A stretch of 64,000 bases of DNA, taken from contig JAJQCD010000014.1 in assembly GCA_021202925.1 (NCBI GenBank), forward strand, positions 1-64,000, written 5' to 3'. The stretch comes from Clostridiales bacterium. GTDB taxonomy: Bacteria > Bacillota > Clostridia > Lachnospirales > Lachnospiraceae. Under the pieces are notes generated by a model that was not told the DNA's origin, did not search any database, and saw only the letters and a list, made by a program, of their open reading frames with translations. Every line of letters starts with the position of its first letter. Positions within the stretch are counted from its first letter, which is position 1. Both the position numbers and the translations under genes were made by a program. This document shows positions 16,127 to 25,344 of this stretch, piece by piece.

Positions 16127-18127
16127 ATGAATCCAAAGAAAATCTTTTATATGACGACGGCAATTGCCTATACATCGGGCAAGCCGCACATTGGCAACAC
16201 TTACGAGATTGTCCTGGCGGACAGCATTGCCCGTTTTAAACGGGCACAGGGCTACGACGTGCGGTTCCAGACCGGCACAGACGAACATGGCCAGAAAATT
16301 CAGCTCAAAGCAGAAGCGCTGGGTCAGACACCGAAAGAATTCGTTGACGGCGTCGCCGGTCAGATCCGGGATATCTGGGATCTGATGAACACCTCCTATG
16401 ACAAATTCATCCGTACCACCGACGATTATCACGAAAAACAGGTACAGAAGATTTTCAAAAAGCTTTACGATCAGGGCGATATTTATAAAGGATATTACGA
16501 AGGCCTTTACTGCACGCCATGCGAATCTTTCTGGACACCGTCTCAGCTTGTGGATGGCAAATGCCCGGACTGCGGCCGTGACGTTCAGCCCGCAAAAGAA
16601 GAGGCTTACTTCTTCCGTATGAGCAAGTATGCCGATCGTCTGATTGAGCACATTAATACTCATCCGGAATTTATACAGCCGGTTTCCCGCAAGAACGAAA
16701 TGATGAACAATTTCCTTCTGCCGGGCCTGCAGGATCTCTGCGTATCCCGCACCTCATTTACATGGGGGATCCCGGTCGACTTCGATCCGAAACACGTTGT
16801 CTATGTCTGGCTGGATGCGCTGACCAACTACATCACCGGTCTTGGTTATGACTGCGACGGCAATCACGGCGAACTGTTCCAAAAATACTGGCCGGCCGAC
16901 CTTCATCTGATCGGTAAGGATATCATCCGCTTCCATACCATTTACTGGCCCATTTTCCTGATGGCGCTCGACGTTCCGCTTCCGAAGCAGGTGTTCGGTC
17001 ATCCGTGGCTTCTGCAGGGCGACGGCAAGATGAGCAAATCCCGGGGCAATGTCCTCTATGCCGACACGCTGGTCGACTTCTTCGGCGTGGATGCGGTGCG
17101 TTATTTTGTGCTGCATGAGATGCCTTTCGACAATGACGGCGTCATTTCCTGGGAACTGATGGTGGAACGCCTGAACTCTGACCTAGCAAATATCCTGGGC
17201 AACCTGGTCAACCGCACCATCTCCATGTCGAACAAATATTTCGGCGGCGTCGTGCGGGATGGCGGCATGTCCGAACCGGTGGACGATGATCTGAAGGCCG
17301 TTGTCCTGGATTCCGTAAAGAAAGCAGACGCGAAAATGGACGAACTTCGTGTAGCTGACGCATTGACGGAAATCTTCAACATTTTCCGGCGTTGCAACAA
17401 GTATATTGATGAAACCATGCCCTGGTCGCTCGCGAAGGATGAGGCAAAGAAAGAATGCCTGGCTACCGTACTTTATAACCTGGTCGAAGCCATCACCATT
17501 GGCGGTTCGCTGATCGAAGCGTTTATGCCGGAAACCTCAGAAAAGATTCTGCGACAGTTGAATACGGAGAAGCGCGATCTGGCCGATATGAATCAGTTTG
17601 GATTGTATCCGTCCGGGAACTCCGTCACAGACAAACCGGAAATCCTTTTTGCCCGTATGGATATCAAAGAAGTCCTCGCAAAGGTTGACGCCATGCACGC
17701 GGCAGAAGAAGCCGCTTCCTCCCCGGCCAAAGCACCAGAATCCGACGAATCAGACGCCGGACAGACGGCGGAAGCGAAAGACATCGACCTGGAATACAAA
17801 CCGGAAATCACCTACGATGATTTTGCAAAACTGCAGTTTGCCGTGGGCGAGATTATCGCCTGCGAAGCGGTGCCAAAATCCAAAAAACTGCTTTGCTCCC
17901 AGGTAAAGATCGGCAACCAGGTACGCCAGATTCTGAGCGGCATCAAAGCCTGGTATACGCCGGAGGAAATGGTCGGTAAAAAGGTGATGGTGGTCGTAAA
18001 CCTGAAGCCGGCAAAGCTGGCAGGTATGATGTCCGAGGGTATGCTCCTCTGTGCCGAAAGTCCGGATGGCAGTCTGGCCCTGATGACACCGGAGAAGGAC
18101 ATGCCCGCCGGAGCGGAGATCTGCTGA
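16127..18127 (+). CDS. metG: Methionine-tRNA ligase
   Basis: The 666-residue class I synthetase charges tRNA-Met. Visible features are the HIGH-type motif (KPHIGN near residue 20), a zinc site (CTPC and CPDC near residues 125-150), KMSKSRGN (residues about 300-307), the anticodon-binding helical domain, and a C-terminal EMAP/Trbp111-type tRNA-binding domain from about residue 565, after an acidic linker. Two ATGs are possible; the second (16127) is chosen because GGAGG lies eight bases upstream, giving MNPKKIFYMTTAIAY. Its stop overlaps the next gene by one base. Confidence 0.97.
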   Translation: MNPKKIFYMTTAIAYTSGKPHIGNTYEIVLADSIARFKRAQGYDVRFQTGTDEHGQKIQLKAEALGQTPKEFVDGVAGQIRDIWDLMNTSYDKFIRTTDDYHEKQVQKIFKKLYDQGDIYKGYYEGLYCTPCESFWTPSQLVDGKCPDCGRDVQPAKEEAYFFRMSKYADRLIEHINTHPEFIQPVSRKNEMMNNFLLPGLQDLCVSRTSFTWGIPVDFDPKHVVYVWLDALTNYITGLGYDCDGNHGELFQKYWPADLHLIGKDIIRFHTIYWPIFLMALDVPLPKQVFGHPWLLQGDGKMSKSRGNVLYADTLVDFFGVDAVRYFVLHEMPFDNDGVISWELMVERLNSDLANILGNLVNRTISMSNKYFGGVVRDGGMSEPVDDDLKAVVLDSVKKADAKMDELRVADALTEIFNIFRRCNKYIDETMPWSLAKDEAKKECLATVLYNLVEAITIGGSLIEAFMPETSEKILRQLNTEKRDLADMNQFGLYPSGNSVTDKPEILFARMDIKEVLAKVDAMHAAEEAASSPAKAPESDESDAGQTAEAKDIDLEYKPEITYDDFAKLQFAVGEIIACEAVPKSKKLLCSQVKIGNQVRQILSGIKAWYTPEEMVGKKVMVVVNLKPAKLAGMMSEGMLLCAESPDGSLALMTPEKDMPAGAEIC

Positions 18128-18960
18128 TGGTCGGCCGCTCAGACGCCCCGAAAACCGGGGCGTCTGCCTTATCTAAAGCTGCGCCATCCGCATCCCCCCG
18201 TTCCCGGCAGAGGGGACCTGCAAATCCACGTTACCAGGGCATCACCGGACTCCCTCTGATCAATGGCAATGTTCTGAAAATCATCGCCATTCTGACCATG
18301 CTGATTGACCATACAGCCGTGGTAGTCGTTGGAACGCTGCTGTTCGGGCATTCTTACAACGCTGGCTTTGATCAGCTTCTGATGTCGGTAGAATCTTCCG
18401 ATTTGCTGGTCACCTATGCTCTGATGCGGATGATCGGACGGCTCTCCTTTCCCATTTATGCGTTTTTGCTGGTGGAGGGCTTTGTCCATACCCACAGTGT
18501 GAAAGATTATGCCATGCGGCTTCTGCTCTTTGGCTGTATCTCCGAAATTCCGTTCGATCTGGCGGTTTTCGGCACTCCCTTCTACTGGGACTATCAGAAT
18601 GTGTATTTCACACTCGCCCTCGGCCTGGCCGCCATGTGCTGTATCCGCAGATTCCGCGAGAGCCAGCTAAGAACCATCGTTTCCGTGGGGGCCTGCTGCG
18701 CAGCCGCATGGCTGCTCGGGACGGACTATGGAGCATTTGGCGTATTCTTTATTGCCCTTCTCTATTTTACACGCCGCAGCGTACGATGGCAAACCATTCT
18801 GGGCGCCGCAGCACTTCTCTGGGAGACGACCGCTCCGCTTGCTTTCCTTCCCATCCGCATGTACGATGGAACCAGAGGGACACAGGTTCCAAAGTACCTG
18901 TTTTATGCCTTCTATCCGCTTCACCTCCTGGTTCTGTGGGCCATCTCATGCGTTCTTTAG
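18127..18960 (+). CDS. TraX family membrane protein
   Basis: The 277-residue protein has a polar N-terminal 35 residues followed by about eight hydrophobic segments. It carries the family hallmarks NVLKIIAILTMLIDH near residue 50, RMIGRLSFPIYAFLLVEGF and the C-terminal KYLFYAFYPLHL. The F-plasmid TraX N-acetylates pilin, but chromosomal Firmicutes homologues have no tested role and belong to the wider acyltransferase fold. The ATG overlaps the metG stop (TGATG), implying coupling. The first ATG may be too early; a start closer to the first TM segment is possible. Confidence 0.8.
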   Translation: MVGRSDAPKTGASALSKAAPSASPRSRQRGPANPRYQGITGLPLINGNVLKIIAILTMLIDHTAVVVVGTLLFGHSYNAGFDQLLMSVESSDLLVTYALMRMIGRLSFPIYAFLLVEGFVHTHSVKDYAMRLLLFGCISEIPFDLAVFGTPFYWDYQNVYFTLALGLAAMCCIRRFRESQLRTIVSVGACCAAAWLLGTDYGAFGVFFIALLYFTRRSVRWQTILGAAALLWETTAPLAFLPIRMYDGTRGTQVPKYLFYAFYPLHLLVLWAISCVL

Positions 18961-19012
18961 ACTGCCCCAAAGGACCAGACATTCCCATTTCGTTTTTCAA
19001 GGGAGTAACACC

Positions 19013-19783
19013 ATGATTTTTGATACGCACACTCATTATGATGACTCCGTCTTCGACCCGGACCGGGATGAGCTGATTCGCAGCCTTCCCGGCAGCGGCA
19101 TCGGAACCATCGTCAATGTCGGCGCGGACATTCGCAGTTCACAGAACACGCTCGATCTGGTCCGGCGCTACCCCTTCGTCTATGGTTCCGTAGGCGTTCA
19201 CCCCAAAGGAACCGCAGAGCTTGACGAAACCGGGATCGCCTGGCTGCGCCGCGCCGCCGGAGAAGAAAAAATTGTTGCCATCGGCGAAATCGGCCTCGAT
19301 TACCACTGGAACGAGCCGGAAGCAGCCGTTCAGAAGCACTGGTTTCTTCGCCAGCTCTCCCTGGCGCGTGACTGCTCGCTCCCGGTCATTGTCCACAGCC
19401 GCGATGCGGCAAAGGACACCCTGGATATCATGAAAGCAGAACGCGCCGGTGACATGGGCGGCGTCATTCACTGCTTCTCGTATTCCGTCGAAATCGCCAG
19501 AGAATACCTGAAAATGGGATTTTATCTGGGAATCGGCGGTGTTCTCACCTACGGAAATGCCCGCAAACTAAAAGAGGTCGTCGCATATATGCCAATCGAC
19601 CGCATTGTACTGGAAACCGACTGCCCATATCTGACGCCGGCACCACACCGCGGCGAGCGCAACTCTTCGCTGAATCTCCCTCTTGTCATACACGCGATCA
19701 GCGCAATCAAAGGGATCTCTGAGGATCAGGTGATTGCTGTCACCGAACAGAACGCCAGACGCCTTTACCGATTCCAGACCTGA
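19013..19783 (+). CDS. tatD: TatD family metal-dependent DNase
   Basis: The 256-residue TIM-barrel hydrolase has all metal ligands: THTHYDD at the N terminus, GEIGLDY, VHSRDA, IHCFS and LETDCPYL. Family members are exonucleases or deoxyribonucleases that act in DNA repair and RNA quality control. The ATG at 19013 follows GGGAG by seven bases. The order metG-(traX)-tatD is a widespread Firmicutes arrangement and suggests one transcript that ends at 19793-19841. Confidence 0.93.
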   Translation: MIFDTHTHYDDSVFDPDRDELIRSLPGSGIGTIVNVGADIRSSQNTLDLVRRYPFVYGSVGVHPKGTAELDETGIAWLRRAAGEEKIVAIGEIGLDYHWNEPEAAVQKHWFLRQLSLARDCSLPVIVHSRDAAKDTLDIMKAERAGDMGGVIHCFSYSVEIAREYLKMGFYLGIGGVLTYGNARKLKEVVAYMPIDRIVLETDCPYLTPAPHRGERNSSLNLPLVIHAISAIKGISEDQVIAVTEQNARRLYRFQT

Positions 19784-19792
19784 TCTCCATTA

Positions 19793-19841
19793 TATGAGAA
19801 AGGGAGCACACCGTTCTCGCGGTGCGCTCCCTTTCTCATAT
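19793..19841. terminator. Bidirectional terminator between tatD and etfA
   Basis: A perfect 15-base stem (TATGAGAAAGGGAGC with its complement) with a second inner stem (CACCG/CGGTG) serves both converging transcripts. A-rich and T-rich flanks are present on both sides. Confidence 0.85.
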
Positions 19842-19859
19842 TCTCTTAATCTGCTATCA

Positions 19860-20906
19860 TCAGGCCTTTGCTTCTTTTGCAGCCCGGATCTGCTTGGTCA
19901 GTTCCGGAACAATCTTGTTCAGATCACCGACAATGCCCATATCCGCTACATCAAAGATCGGTGCAGTCTCATCCTTATTGATCGCAATGATCAGTTCGGA
20001 CTCCTCCATACCGGCTACATGCTGAATCGCTCCGGAAATACCGATTGCAAAGTATACGTTCGGACGAACGGTCTTACCAGTCTGTCCAACCTGCAGCTCC
20101 TTCGGCTTCCAGCCCGCATCCACAACGGCACGGGAGCAGCTCACGGTTCCGCCAATCGCGTCCGCCAGATCTTCCAGAATCTGGAAGTTCTCCGGACTTC
20201 CAAGGCCACGTCCACCAGACACCAGAATCTTCGCATCCTGAATATCAACTGTCTCACCGACAGCCTTGACAATATCAAGGATCTCGACATACTTGTTGTT
20301 CGGCTCGAATCCAGGATTGAACTCGATCACATTTGCCACTGCACCGGCAATCTTCGCGATCGGCTGCATTACGCCCGGGCGAACCGTTGCCATCTGCGGA
20401 CGATGATCCGGGCAGGCAATGGTTGCAATCGTATTACCACCGAATGCCGGACGGGTCATCAGCAGCTGATTGTGCTTCTGCTCCTTGCCAGGGGCAGCAA
20501 CCAGCGGGAAATCACCGATATCCAGCTTCGTGCAGTCCGCGGTCAGACCGGTATGCACTCTCGCGGAGACTCTCGGTCCCAAATCTCTTCCGATTGCGGT
20601 CGCACCCACCAGAAGGATCTCCGGCTTGAACTCTTTGATTACCGAAGTCAATGCATGCGCATATGGCTCAGTACGGTAGTCCTTCAGTTCCGGATCGTCG
20701 ACAACGATAACCTTATCCGCGCCATATGCGGCCAGTTCATCTGCCAATCCCTTCACATCAGAACCAATCAGAACAGCGGCCACTTCCGTATTCAGATCCG
20801 CTGCCAGCTCTCTGGCTTTTCCAAGCAGTTCGAAAGCAATATTGCTTAACTTGTTATCCACCTGCTGCGCATAGATATATACGCCCTTATATTCTTCTGA
20901 TCCCAT
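19860..20906 (-). CDS. etfA: Electron transfer flavoprotein subunit alpha
   Basis: The 348-residue subunit has the C-terminal FAD domain with VSGGRGLGSPENF, VGQTGKTVRPNVYFAIGISGAIQH and the final NKDETAPIFDVADMGIVGD stretch. With EtfB it forms the flavoprotein that, together with butyryl-CoA dehydrogenase, couples crotonyl-CoA reduction by NADH to ferredoxin reduction (electron bifurcation) in butyrate-forming clostridia. It is the last gene of the thl-hbd-bcd-etfB-etfA operon, 26 bases after etfB. Confidence 0.97.
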   Translation of the reverse strand: MGSEEYKGVYIYAQQVDNKLSNIAFELLGKARELAADLNTEVAAVLIGSDVKGLADELAAYGADKVIVVDDPELKDYRTEPYAHALTSVIKEFKPEILLVGATAIGRDLGPRVSARVHTGLTADCTKLDIGDFPLVAAPGKEQKHNQLLMTRPAFGGNTIATIACPDHRPQMATVRPGVMQPIAKIAGAVANVIEFNPGFEPNNKYVEILDIVKAVGETVDIQDAKILVSGGRGLGSPENFQILEDLADAIGGTVSCSRAVVDAGWKPKELQVGQTGKTVRPNVYFAIGISGAIQHVAGMEESELIIAINKDETAPIFDVADMGIVGDLNKIVPELTKQIRAAKEAKA

Positions 20907-20932
20907 TTAGATTCACCACTTTTCCTTTGATA

Positions 20933-21718
20933 TTAAACGATATGTTTCTCGGTCAGCTTGCCCATGATGTAAGCAACTGCTTCATCAGAATCCAGACCCG
21001 TCTTCAGTTCGCCAGCGCCCTTTCTCACCTTATCGGAAGCCTTGGCGATCTTGGTCGGAGAACCGGCCAGGCCGATGTTCTCATCGGACAGAGTCGGCAG
21101 ATCCGCACGGCCCCATACCGTCACTTCCTTATCAAACGCATCGAAAATTCCGCCCGGAGTCATATAACGCGGCTCATTTAATTCAGAAAGAGCAGTAATC
21201 AGGCACGGCATCTTCGCTTTCAGCACATGATAACGATCCTCATACTGACGCTGTACGATGACATAGTCGCCATCAATCTTGATATCCTGTGCATACGAAA
21301 TCACCGGAATATCCAGATGCTCGGAAATCTGCGGTCCAACCTGTGCCGTATCGCCATCGATTGCCTGACGACCGGTAATGATCAGATCATACTCCAGATT
21401 GCGGACAGCCGCCGCCACGGTAGAGGAAGTCGCCCAGGTATCCGCGCCGCCCAGTACCCGGTCGGTAACCAGGATGCACTTGTCCGCGCCCATCGCGTAA
21501 GCTTCTCTCAGAATCGCGTCTGCCTTCGGAAGGCCCATGGTAACCACCGTAACTTCCGCGCCATACTGATCCTTTAATCTCAATGCTGCCTCCAGACCGG
21601 CCTTATCATCCGGGTTCATGATCGCAAGCATCGCGCCGCGATCCAACGTGCCGTCCGGTTTGAATTTTACGCCGCCCTTGGTATCCGGCACCTGCTTCAC
21701 ACAAACAACAATCTTCAC
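20933..21718 (-). CDS. etfB: Electron transfer flavoprotein subunit beta
   Basis: The 261-residue subunit begins MKIVVCVKQVPDTKG and carries the family segment LIITGRQAIDGDTAQVGPQ. It is the NADH-side subunit of the bifurcating Bcd-Etf complex. It follows bcd by 16 bases and precedes etfA, so the three complex subunits are translated together. Confidence 0.97.
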   Translation of the reverse strand: MKIVVCVKQVPDTKGGVKFKPDGTLDRGAMLAIMNPDDKAGLEAALRLKDQYGAEVTVVTMGLPKADAILREAYAMGADKCILVTDRVLGGADTWATSSTVAAAVRNLEYDLIITGRQAIDGDTAQVGPQISEHLDIPVISYAQDIKIDGDYVIVQRQYEDRYHVLKAKMPCLITALSELNEPRYMTPGGIFDAFDKEVTVWGRADLPTLSDENIGLAGSPTKIAKASDKVRKGAGELKTGLDSDEAVAYIMGKLTEKHIV

Positions 21719-21734
21719 GACAAGTCCTCCTTAA

Positions 21735-22889
21735 TCAATCTTTCAACAAATTTCCGGAAATGACCATACGCTGGACCTCAGAAGTTCCCTCGTAGATCTC
21801 CGTGATCTTGGCATCTCTCATCATACGCTCTACTTCGTATTCTCTGATGTAGCCATATCCGCCGTGCAACTGGACCGCCTTCGTGGTCACTGCCATCGCC
21901 GTCTCTGCCGCATACAGCTTCGCGGTAGCCGCCTCTACGCTGTATACCTTCTGGGTCTGCTTTGCCATCGCAGCCTTGTAGACCAGAAGCTTCGCGGCCT
22001 GAACCTTCGCATACATATCTGCCAGCTGGAACTGCGTGTTCTGGAACTGTGCAATGCTGCGACCAAACTGCTTTCTCTCTTTTACATACTTAACCGTTGC
22101 ATCCAGAGCGCCTTCCGCAATACCCAGTGCCTGCGCAGCGATTCCGATACGGCCGCCATCCAGCGTATGCATCGCAATGCCAAAGCCCTTGCCCTGCTGT
22201 CCCAGGATATTCTCCTTCGGGATGCGGCAATCTGTAAAGATCAGCTCATAGGTGGAAGAACCGCGAATACCCATCTTCTTCTCCTTCGTACCGAAGGTGA
22301 AGCCCGGCGTACCCTTCTCAACGATGAATGCGGAGATCTCTTTCTGCTTTCTGCCGCGCTTCTCAATGGTTCCGGTTACCGCAATGATGATATAAACATC
22401 CGCTTCCTTACCATTTGTAATGAAGCACTTGGAACCGTTCAGCACCCACTCGTCACCATCCAGAACCGCCTTGGTCTGCTGGCCCTGCGCGTCAGTACCT
22501 GCACCCGGCTCGGTCAGACCGAACGCGCCGATCTTGCGTCCGCTCGCCAGATCCGGAACATATTTCTGCTTCTGCTCCTCTGTACCATAGGTCAGGATCG
22601 GGTCGATGCAGAGAGACGTATGTGCAGAAACAATAACCGACGTGGTCGCGCACACCTTCGCCATCTCCTCAACGCACATCGCATAAGTCAGCACGTCACA
22701 GCCCTGTCCGCCATACTCCTTCGGAACCGGAATTCCAAGGAAGCCTGCCTTCGCCATCTTCTCAACGACTTCGCGCGGGAAGATCTCGGTCTCATCCGTG
22801 TCATAAGCGGTCGGCTTCACTTCCTTCTCAGCGAAAGCCTGGAACACGGACTGAGCCATAAGGTGTTTTTGATCTAAAGTGAAATCCAT
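21735..22889 (-). CDS. bcd: Butyryl-CoA dehydrogenase
   Basis: The 384-residue acyl-CoA dehydrogenase reduces crotonyl-CoA to butyryl-CoA. It shows the FAD site FGLTEPGAGTDAQGQ, the segment QLHGGYGYIREYEVER and the catalytic glutamate in ITEIYEGTSEVQR. I chose the ATG at 22889 (MDFTLDQKH), which has GGAGG eight bases upstream; an upstream ATG overlaps that ribosome site. It is third in the operon and adjacent to its electron-donating Etf subunits. Confidence 0.97.
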   Translation of the reverse strand: MDFTLDQKHLMAQSVFQAFAEKEVKPTAYDTDETEIFPREVVEKMAKAGFLGIPVPKEYGGQGCDVLTYAMCVEEMAKVCATTSVIVSAHTSLCIDPILTYGTEEQKQKYVPDLASGRKIGAFGLTEPGAGTDAQGQQTKAVLDGDEWVLNGSKCFITNGKEADVYIIIAVTGTIEKRGRKQKEISAFIVEKGTPGFTFGTKEKKMGIRGSSTYELIFTDCRIPKENILGQQGKGFGIAMHTLDGGRIGIAAQALGIAEGALDATVKYVKERKQFGRSIAQFQNTQFQLADMYAKVQAAKLLVYKAAMAKQTQKVYSVEAATAKLYAAETAMAVTTKAVQLHGGYGYIREYEVERMMRDAKITEIYEGTSEVQRMVISGNLLKD

Positions 22890-22969
22890 TTTTGACTCCT
22901 CCATTTTTCATTTATATATCTTATATTCCGCCTCACAGAAATGAAGCGGAATATATACTCCATTTCGAA

Positions 22970-23809
22970 TTACTTGGAATAATCATAGAAGCCCTTGCCG
23001 GTCTTCATGCCAAGCTTGCCGCCTCTGACCATCTTTCTCAGCAGCGGATGCGGACGATACTTCGGATCGCCGGTCTCGGAATACAGCACTTCCATAATCG
23101 CCAGGCAGACATCCAGACCGACCAGATCACCAAGAGCCAGCGGTCCCATCGGATGATTCGCGCCCAGCTTCATCGCGGTATCGATGCCCTCTACGGAAGC
23201 AACGCCATCTGCATAGATGCCGACTGCCTCATTGATCATCGGGATCAGGATACGGTTCACAACAAAACCAGCTGCTTCCTCTACCTGCACCGGCGTCTTG
23301 CCAAGCTCTTCCGCAATCGCCTTGATCTTGTCCACCAGCTCAACCGGCGTATTCAGACCGGCAATGACCTCAATCAGCTTCATAACCGGAGCCGGATTGA
23401 AGAAATGCATGCCGATCACCGGACGATCCAGACCTGCGCCGATCTCCGTGATAGAAAGGGAAGAAGTATTGGTTGCAAAGATGCAGTCTGCCTTGCAGAT
23501 ATCCTGCAGCTCCTTGAAGGTCTGCTTCTTGATCTGCATGTTCTCAATCGCCGCCTCAACGATCAGATCCGCGTCCGTGCAGATATCCTTCACACCGGTA
23601 GTGATCTTGTTCAGGATCGCGTCAGCCGCCTCCTGCGTCATCTTGCCTCTGGCAATTCTCTTCTCGAAACCCTTGGCAATCTTCTTCTTACCGTTTGCCG
23701 CGAACTCATCGTTGATATCGCAGAGATAAACCTCATACCCCTCGGTCTGAGCGAATGCCTGAGCAATACCGGATCCCATGGTTCCCGCACCGATAATTCC
23801 AACTTTCAT
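22970..23809 (-). CDS. hbd: 3-hydroxybutyryl-CoA dehydrogenase
   Basis: The 279-residue NAD(P)H enzyme reduces acetoacetyl-CoA to 3-hydroxybutyryl-CoA. It has the Rossmann motif [13 protein letters not shown] at residues 7-19, the catalytic histidine in [15 protein letters not shown] and a helical C-terminal domain with [15 protein letters not shown]. The ATG at 23809 has GGAGG eight bases upstream. It directly follows thiolase; in most butyrate operons crotonase sits here, but no crotonase gene is present. Confidence 0.97.
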   Translation of the reverse strand: MKVGIIGAGTMGSGIAQAFAQTEGYEVYLCDINDEFAANGKKKIAKGFEKRIARGKMTQEAADAILNKITTGVKDICTDADLIVEAAIENMQIKKQTFKELQDICKADCIFATNTSSLSITEIGAGLDRPVIGMHFFNPAPVMKLIEVIAGLNTPVELVDKIKAIAEELGKTPVQVEEAAGFVVNRILIPMINEAVGIYADGVASVEGIDTAMKLGANHPMGPLALGDLVGLDVCLAIMEVLYSETGDPKYRPHPLLRKMVRGGKLGMKTGKGFYDYSK

Positions 23810-23903
23810 GGTCTTGTCCTCCATTTTTGTTTATTTTTTAACAATTCTTTATGCGCATATGAGAGGAGCGGTTACACTCCTCTCACACATTCACTTTATA
23901 CTC

Positions 23904-25085
23904 TTACTCTCTCTCCACGATGGTCGCGCAGCCCATGCCGCCGCCGATGCACAGGGTAGCCAGACCCTTCTTTGCATCTCTCTTCTCCATCTCATGCAGC
24001 AGCGTTACCAGGATACGGCAGCCGGAAGCCCCGACCGGATGTCCAAGAGCAATCGCGCCGCCATTGACATTGACCTTGTCCATGTCAAACTCCAGATCAC
24101 GGGCAACCGCCAGAGACTGAGCCGCAAACGCCTCGTTCGCCTCAATCAGATCCATATCCGCAACGCTCAGGCCTGTCTTCGCCATTACCTTCTTCGTCGC
24201 TGCAACCGGACCAACGCCCATGATCGACGGATCTACGCCGCCCAGCGCACCCGCAACCCAGGTCGCCATCGGCTTCACGCCCAGCTCTTTCGCCTTCTCT
24301 TCGCTCATCACAACGATCGCCGCCGCGCCGTCGTTGATACCGGAAGCGTTACCTGCAGTCACGATGCCGTCCTTCTTGAATGCCGGCCGAAGATTCGCCA
24401 GACTCTCTGCTGTGGTGCCCGGACGCGGACCCTCATCGGTATCAAATACGATCGTCTTCTTTTTCTGCTTGATCTCAACCGGAACAATCTCATCCTTGAA
24501 GCGGCCGCTTTCCATCGCCGCGCATGCCTTCTGCTGGCTGGAAGCGGAGAACGCGTCAAGCTCTTCTCTGGTAAGTCCCCACTGCTCTGCTACGTTCTCA
24601 GCAGTGATGCCCATATGATAATTATTAAATGCATCCCACAGCGCATCGTTAACCATGGTGTCAACCATCGGAGCATTGCCCATGCGGTAACCGTAACGGC
24701 CATTCATCAGTGCATAAGGAGCCATCGACATATTCTCCATGCCGCCCGCCACAACGATATCCGCATCGCCGGACTGTACCATCTGGGCCGCCAGATTCAC
24801 GCAGTTCAGACCGGAACCACAGACAACGTTGACCGTCACCGCAGTCGCTTCAACCGGAATACCCGCCTTGATGGATGCCTGACGTGCCACGTTCTGCCCA
24901 AGTCCGGCCTGAATGACACATCCCATATACACATGCTCGACCTGCTCTGGCTTCACGCCCGCTCTCTCCAGAGCATTCTTAATCACCAGTGCGCCCAGCT
25001 CAGTCGCCGGGGTCGTGCTCAGCGCGCCGCCCATCTTTCCAATTGCGGTACGGCATGCGCCTGCTAATACTACTTTCCTTGCCAT
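23904..25085 (-). CDS. thlA: Acetyl-CoA C-acetyltransferase (thiolase)
   Basis: The 393-residue thiolase condenses two acetyl-CoA to acetoacetyl-CoA, the first step of butyrate formation. The nucleophilic cysteine lies in [13 protein letters not shown] (near residue 89), the histidine in [14 protein letters not shown] and the second cysteine in [11 protein letters not shown]. It is the first gene of the operon, with its own strong promoter at 25166-25194 and an AAAGGAGG site before the ATG. Confidence 0.97.
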   Translation of the reverse strand: MARKVVLAGACRTAIGKMGGALSTTPATELGALVIKNALERAGVKPEQVEHVYMGCVIQAGLGQNVARQASIKAGIPVEATAVTVNVVCGSGLNCVNLAAQMVQSGDADIVVAGGMENMSMAPYALMNGRYGYRMGNAPMVDTMVNDALWDAFNNYHMGITAENVAEQWGLTREELDAFSASSQQKACAAMESGRFKDEIVPVEIKQKKKTIVFDTDEGPRPGTTAESLANLRPAFKKDGIVTAGNASGINDGAAAIVVMSEEKAKELGVKPMATWVAGALGGVDPSIMGVGPVAATKKVMAKTGLSVADMDLIEANEAFAAQSLAVARDLEFDMDKVNVNGGAIALGHPVGASGCRILVTLLHEMEKRDAKKGLATLCIGGGMGCATIVERE

Positions 25086-25165
25086 TGGTAAATCCTCCTT
25101 TACGTTTTCACTGTAAAATGTGATTCCTGCAGTCCAGGGGCATTGTCTCTCCCCAACTGTTTTTT

Positions 25166-25194
25166 ACTATACTACAACATCCCCGTTTTGTCAA
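25166..25194 (-). promoter_or_regulatory. Promoter of the thl-hbd-bcd-etfBA operon
   Basis: A near-consensus promoter on the minus strand: -35 TTGACA (25189-25194), 17 bases, -10 TATAGT (25166-25171). The leader is about 75 bases. Confidence 0.88.
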
Positions 25195-25226
25195 ATAATT
25201 GTCAATCTTCAAATTATTAATTTTTT

Positions 25227-25255
25227 ATGAACTTTTTAACTCAAAGTTTGTTCAT
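25227..25255. promoter_or_regulatory. Inverted repeat between the two butyrate promoters
   Basis: ATGAAC (25227-25232) and GTTCAT (25250-25255) are inverted copies, with a nested AACTTT/AAAGTT pair, centred on 25241. The dyad lies upstream of both divergent promoters, a typical place for a shared activator site. The cognate regulator is not known. Confidence 0.4.
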
Positions 25256-25261
25256 TTTTTG

Positions 25262-25290
25262 TTGACCCTGTTTTCATTTGGTGCTAGACT
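25262..25290 (+). promoter_or_regulatory. Promoter of the CoA-transferase gene
   Basis: A -35 TTGACC (25262-25267), 17 bases, and -10 TAGACT (25285-25290), about 50 bases before the start codon. Confidence 0.8.
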
Positions 25291-25344
25291 GAAAACACAA
25301 ATCATCTTATTATCAAAATTTTAACAAACAAGGAGGGAATCCTC

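Noticed and set aside
19734-20849. Long plus-strand open frame antisense to etfA
   Set aside because: It is a shadow of the etfA gene; it has no ribosome site, and the minus-strand protein matches a known family over its full length.
21864-25067. Long plus-strand open frames antisense to bcd, hbd and thlA
   Set aside because: They come from codon-biased minus-strand genes and show no recognisable protein motif. The encoded minus-strand proteins are complete known enzymes.
25086-25344. Rex or butyrate redox operator (TTGTTAA-type)
   Set aside because: No good TTGTTAA...TTAACAA pair was found; only an unrelated dyad was noted.
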